A program made the position numbers and the translations under genes. Positions 61,765-64,000 of a stretch of 64,000 nt of DNA are shown one piece after another. Position 1 is the first letter of the stretch; each line of letters starts with the position of its first letter. This DNA comes from Natronosalvus halobius (lineage in GTDB: Archaea > Halobacteriota > Halobacteria > Halobacteriales > Natrialbaceae): positions 1,674,001 through 1,738,000 of the forward strand of contig NZ_CP099997.1 in NCBI RefSeq assembly GCF_024138145.1, in the 5' to 3' direction. The notes under the pieces were generated by a model. That model made no database searches. It was not told where the DNA came from and was given only the letters and a program-made list of their open reading frames with translations.

Positions 61765-63108
61765 ATGGCCCCATCGACGCACTCGACCGACCGCCGTCCA
61801 CCCGGCCCCGACGGCCTCCCCTACGTCGGGACACAGCTCTCCTTTCTCCGCCGACCCTACGAATTTATGACCGAGACGGCCCGCGAGTACGGTGACATCG
61901 TCTCCTGGACCGATCCCATCGGCCCCGTCTATCAGCTCAACCATCCCGATTACATCGAGCACGTCCTGGTCGCGAACAACCAGCACTACGTCAAGGGAAG
62001 CCTGTTCCAGAACACCCTCCGACCGATCACCGGCAACGGCATCCTCAACAGCGAGGGCGCGGTCTGGCGACGCAACCGCCACCTCCTCCAGCCCGCGTTT
62101 CACCCGGATCGGATCCGGGAGTACGCGACGATGATGACCGACATCGGTCTCGAGACGACCGAATCCTGGACTGACGGCGAGACAGTCCCGTTCCACGAGG
62201 AGATGTCGACACTGACCCTCAGAATCGTCGCTCGCGCGCTCTTCGGCGTCGGCATCGACGACCGTCTCGGCGTCGTCTCCTCGGCGCTCGACGACTTCAT
62301 GCTGGCTTCGGAGACCCTCTCACACTACATCCTGCCGCCGGGAATCCCGACGCCCTCGAGGCGGCGGATCGAGCGCGCACGCGAGCGCCTCGATTCGCTG
62401 ATCTACGACCTCATCGACGAACGGCGAGCGAACCCGACCGACAACGACGTCATCTCGAAACTGCTCGAGGTCGAGACTGAGGGCGGCGACCACCTTTCGG
62501 ACGAGCAGATCCGCGACGAGGTGACGACCCTCCTGCTCGCGGGCCACGAGACGACCGCGCTCTCGCTGACCTTCACGGCGTACTTGCTCTCGACCCATCC
62601 CGCCGTGGAGGGGCGACTGGTCGAGGAACTCGAGACCGTCCTGGAGGGCGAGCCGCCGACGATGGCCGACCTCGAGGACCTGACCTACACTGAGCGCGTC
62701 GTGAAGGAGTCGATGCGACTGTACCCGCCGGTTCCGAGCATCGTTCGCGAAGCGGTCAAGCCGGACCTGATCGGCGGGTACGAGATTCCGCCGGGGGCGA
62801 CCGTCCAGATGCACCAGTGGGTCGTCCACCGGGACCCACGGTGGTACGACGATCCGCTGGCGTTTCGGCCCGAGCGCTGGACCGACGAGATGCGTTCGGC
62901 GTTACCGAAACTGGCCTACTTCCCGTTCGCCGCGGGACCACGCCGCTGTATCGGTGACCGGTTCGCAATGCTCGAGGCGCGACTCCTGTTGGCGACGATC
63001 TATCAACGTCACCATCTCGAGCTGGTCCCCGGTACCGAACTGGACCTGATGGCGACGATCACGGCGCGGCCCAGGAAGGAGATTCCGATGACGGTGCGCC
63101 AACGGTAA
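61765..63108 (+). CDS. Cytochrome P450
   Basis: A 447-aa P450 without a membrane anchor. I-helix oxygen-activation motif LLLAGHETTALSL, ExxR motif KESMRLYPPVP, the PERF-like region FRPERWTDE and the heme-binding loop FPFAAGPRRCIGDRFAMLEA with the axial Cys are complete. It resembles the CYP174-like haloarchaeal group and uses ferredoxin-type electron donors; no redox partner gene is adjacent. The substrate is unknown. It starts 98 bases after GGGP synthase. Confidence 0.94.
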   Translation: MAPSTHSTDRRPPGPDGLPYVGTQLSFLRRPYEFMTETAREYGDIVSWTDPIGPVYQLNHPDYIEHVLVANNQHYVKGSLFQNTLRPITGNGILNSEGAVWRRNRHLLQPAFHPDRIREYATMMTDIGLETTESWTDGETVPFHEEMSTLTLRIVARALFGVGIDDRLGVVSSALDDFMLASETLSHYILPPGIPTPSRRRIERARERLDSLIYDLIDERRANPTDNDVISKLLEVETEGGDHLSDEQIRDEVTTLLLAGHETTALSLTFTAYLLSTHPAVEGRLVEELETVLEGEPPTMADLEDLTYTERVVKESMRLYPPVPSIVREAVKPDLIGGYEIPPGATVQMHQWVVHRDPRWYDDPLAFRPERWTDEMRSALPKLAYFPFAAGPRRCIGDRFAMLEARLLLATIYQRHHLELVPGTELDLMATITARPRKEIPMTVRQR

Positions 63109-63129
63109 CCGTTTGTCGTCACCACTATC

Positions 63130-63612
63130 CTACGCTGCGTCGTCCCAGTATTCGACTTCGTCTTCGAGCCGGTAGTACCCGTGGACTGACCGTTCGTCGC
63201 GCCCGCCCGGCGGAGAGCCGGCGTAGACGCCGATTTTTCTCATCTCGGGGTAGACCGTCACGTCCGGCTCGTTCATCGTCGAGAGTAGCAGGTACCGAAG
63301 CGGCTGGTCGCCCTCGTTGACGATTCGATGGCCGCCCGCCTCGCTCGCTGGAAACGCCGCGAAGTCGCCCGACTCGAGCGGGACGGACCCGTCTTCACAC
63401 CGGAGCGTTCCCTCGCCGTCCAGGACGAACAGCGCCTCCTCGTTGCCGGTGTGATAGTGGTACGGCCACGAGCGCTCGCCCGCCGGGAGTTCGTAGAGGC
63501 TACAGCCGAGGTCGGTGGCGTCGGCGGCTTCCGAGAGCTGTTTCCGGCGGAATCGTGCGTCGCCGCGGTCGTACTCGGTCCACTCGAGGTCGGCTTTGTT
63601 GATCGGTTGCAT
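63130..63612 (-). CDS. Cupin domain protein
   Basis: A 160-aa single-cupin protein. Motif 1 [20 protein letters not shown] provides the two His, Glu and the motif 2 His lies in [13 protein letters not shown]. The cupin could be an enzyme or a small-molecule binder; nothing more specific can be said. It is convergent with the P450 gene and divergent from aspS. Confidence 0.88.
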   Translation of the reverse strand: MQPINKADLEWTEYDRGDARFRRKQLSEAADATDLGCSLYELPAGERSWPYHYHTGNEEALFVLDGEGTLRCEDGSVPLESGDFAAFPASEAGGHRIVNEGDQPLRYLLLSTMNEPDVTVYPEMRKIGVYAGSPPGGRDERSVHGYYRLEDEVEYWDDAA

Positions 63613-63724
63613 GCAGTGTCTCCCGGTACGTGTGGCAGTGTCAAAAATGAGAACGGGCAGAGTCTCGTTTCCGGCTCGAGCACGAAAGATTGCGCTTAAG
63701 TCCCGGCTACGAGAATCGGTGGGT

Positions 63725-64000
63725 ATGCAGGACCGAACCTACACGGCAGACGCCGAGCCGGGCGACCACGTGACGGTCGCCGGCTGGGTCCACGAGGTGC
63801 GCGACCTCGGCGGAATCGCCTTCCTGATCCTCCGGGACACCTCGGGCAAGATCCAGATCAAGTTCGAGAAGGACGAGATGGACGAAGACCTCGTCGAGAC
63901 CGGCCTCGACGTCGCCCGCGAGAGCGTCATCAGCGTCACCGGCGAGGTCGCCGAGGAGCCCCGCGCGCCAACGGGCGTCGAGATCACGCCCGAGGACCTC
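63725..64000 (+). CDS. aspS: Aspartyl-tRNA synthetase, N-terminal part (cut by the window end)
   Basis: The first 92 codons, [40 protein letters not shown] and [20 protein letters not shown], form the OB-fold anticodon-binding domain of archaeal AspRS; the catalytic class II domain lies beyond the window. The ATG at 63725 has a TATA-like gcttaag 23-30 bases upstream, so the mRNA is probably leaderless. Confidence 0.95.
   Translation, partial: MQDRTYTADAEPGDHVTVAGWVHEVRDLGGIAFLILRDTSGKIQIKFEKDEMDEDLVETGLDVARESVISVTGEVAEEPRAPTGVEITPEDL

Overview
The window looks like chromosome from a haloarchaeon (class Halobacteria; a Natrialbales-type genome is a guess). It is GC-rich, its proteins are strongly acidic, many genes start without a leader about 25-30 bases after a TATA box, and it carries archaeal or haloarchaeal marker genes: FtsZ1, TFB, Smc/ScpA, D-aminoacyl-tRNA deacylase DtdA, diphthine-ammonia ligase, geranylgeranylglyceryl phosphate synthase, geranylgeranyl reductase, HTH_10, HalOD1 and DICT-domain proteins. 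No tRNA, rRNA, CRISPR array or intact insertion sequence was recognised.

Layout. 0-8.7 kb: housekeeping and membrane genes (phosphodiesterase, methyltransferase, HisS, a four-helix membrane protein that may be the FtsZ1 anchor CdpA, CPBP-like protease, AI-2E-type permease, Dph6, DUF373). 9.0-10.1 kb: an AT-rich two-gene island encoding a secreted Cys/Gly-rich protein and a small multipass protein, resembling a halocin with its immunity protein. 10.3-17 kb: coiled-coil protein, GH2-like protein lacking its nucleophile, phosphoribosyltransferase, MATE exporter, MTA phosphorylase. 16.9-22.8 kb: a minus-strand run of coiled-coil protein, smc, scpA and two small membrane proteins. 23.0-33.6 kb: an accessory catabolic island with a Liv-type ABC importer (five genes), two short-chain dehydrogenases, an FAD oxidase, a HisD-family dehydrogenase resembling sulfopropanediol dehydrogenase, and an HTH_10 regulator. 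Its promoters share an ATGTTAACAT-like palindrome. 33.9-40.4 kb: TFB, an acetyltransferase, and genes of the haloarchaeal non-carboxylating pentose bisphosphate route for nucleosides (nucleoside phosphorylase, PfkB kinase, ribose-1,5-bisphosphate isomerase), then a small protein behind a DtxR-like operator. 40.9-45.8 kb: DtdA, FtsZ1, 28-base tandem repeats, and a divergent ferredoxin/geranylgeranyl reductase pair. 46-56 kb: lipoproteins, an M20 amidohydrolase and a decayed M20 fragment, Nudix, a DUF5787 nuclease-like protein, a small wHTH/zinc-finger pair, acyl-CoA dehydrogenase. 56.7-64 kb: RIO-like kinase, aldehyde dehydrogenase, DUF7344 and DICT regulators, GGGP synthase, P450, cupin and the start of aspS.

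Two signals go beyond gene calling. First, a nearly palindromic element (consensus TAYGTCTGACGTA) lies upstream of ftsZ1, of the coiled-coil/smc/scpA operon and of the CdpA-like gene in the same orientation, suggesting a shared cell-cycle regulator. Second, the ATGTTAACAT element ties the transporter, regulator and dehydrogenases at 23-33.6 kb into one candidate regulon for an unidentified polyol- or sulfonate-type substrate.
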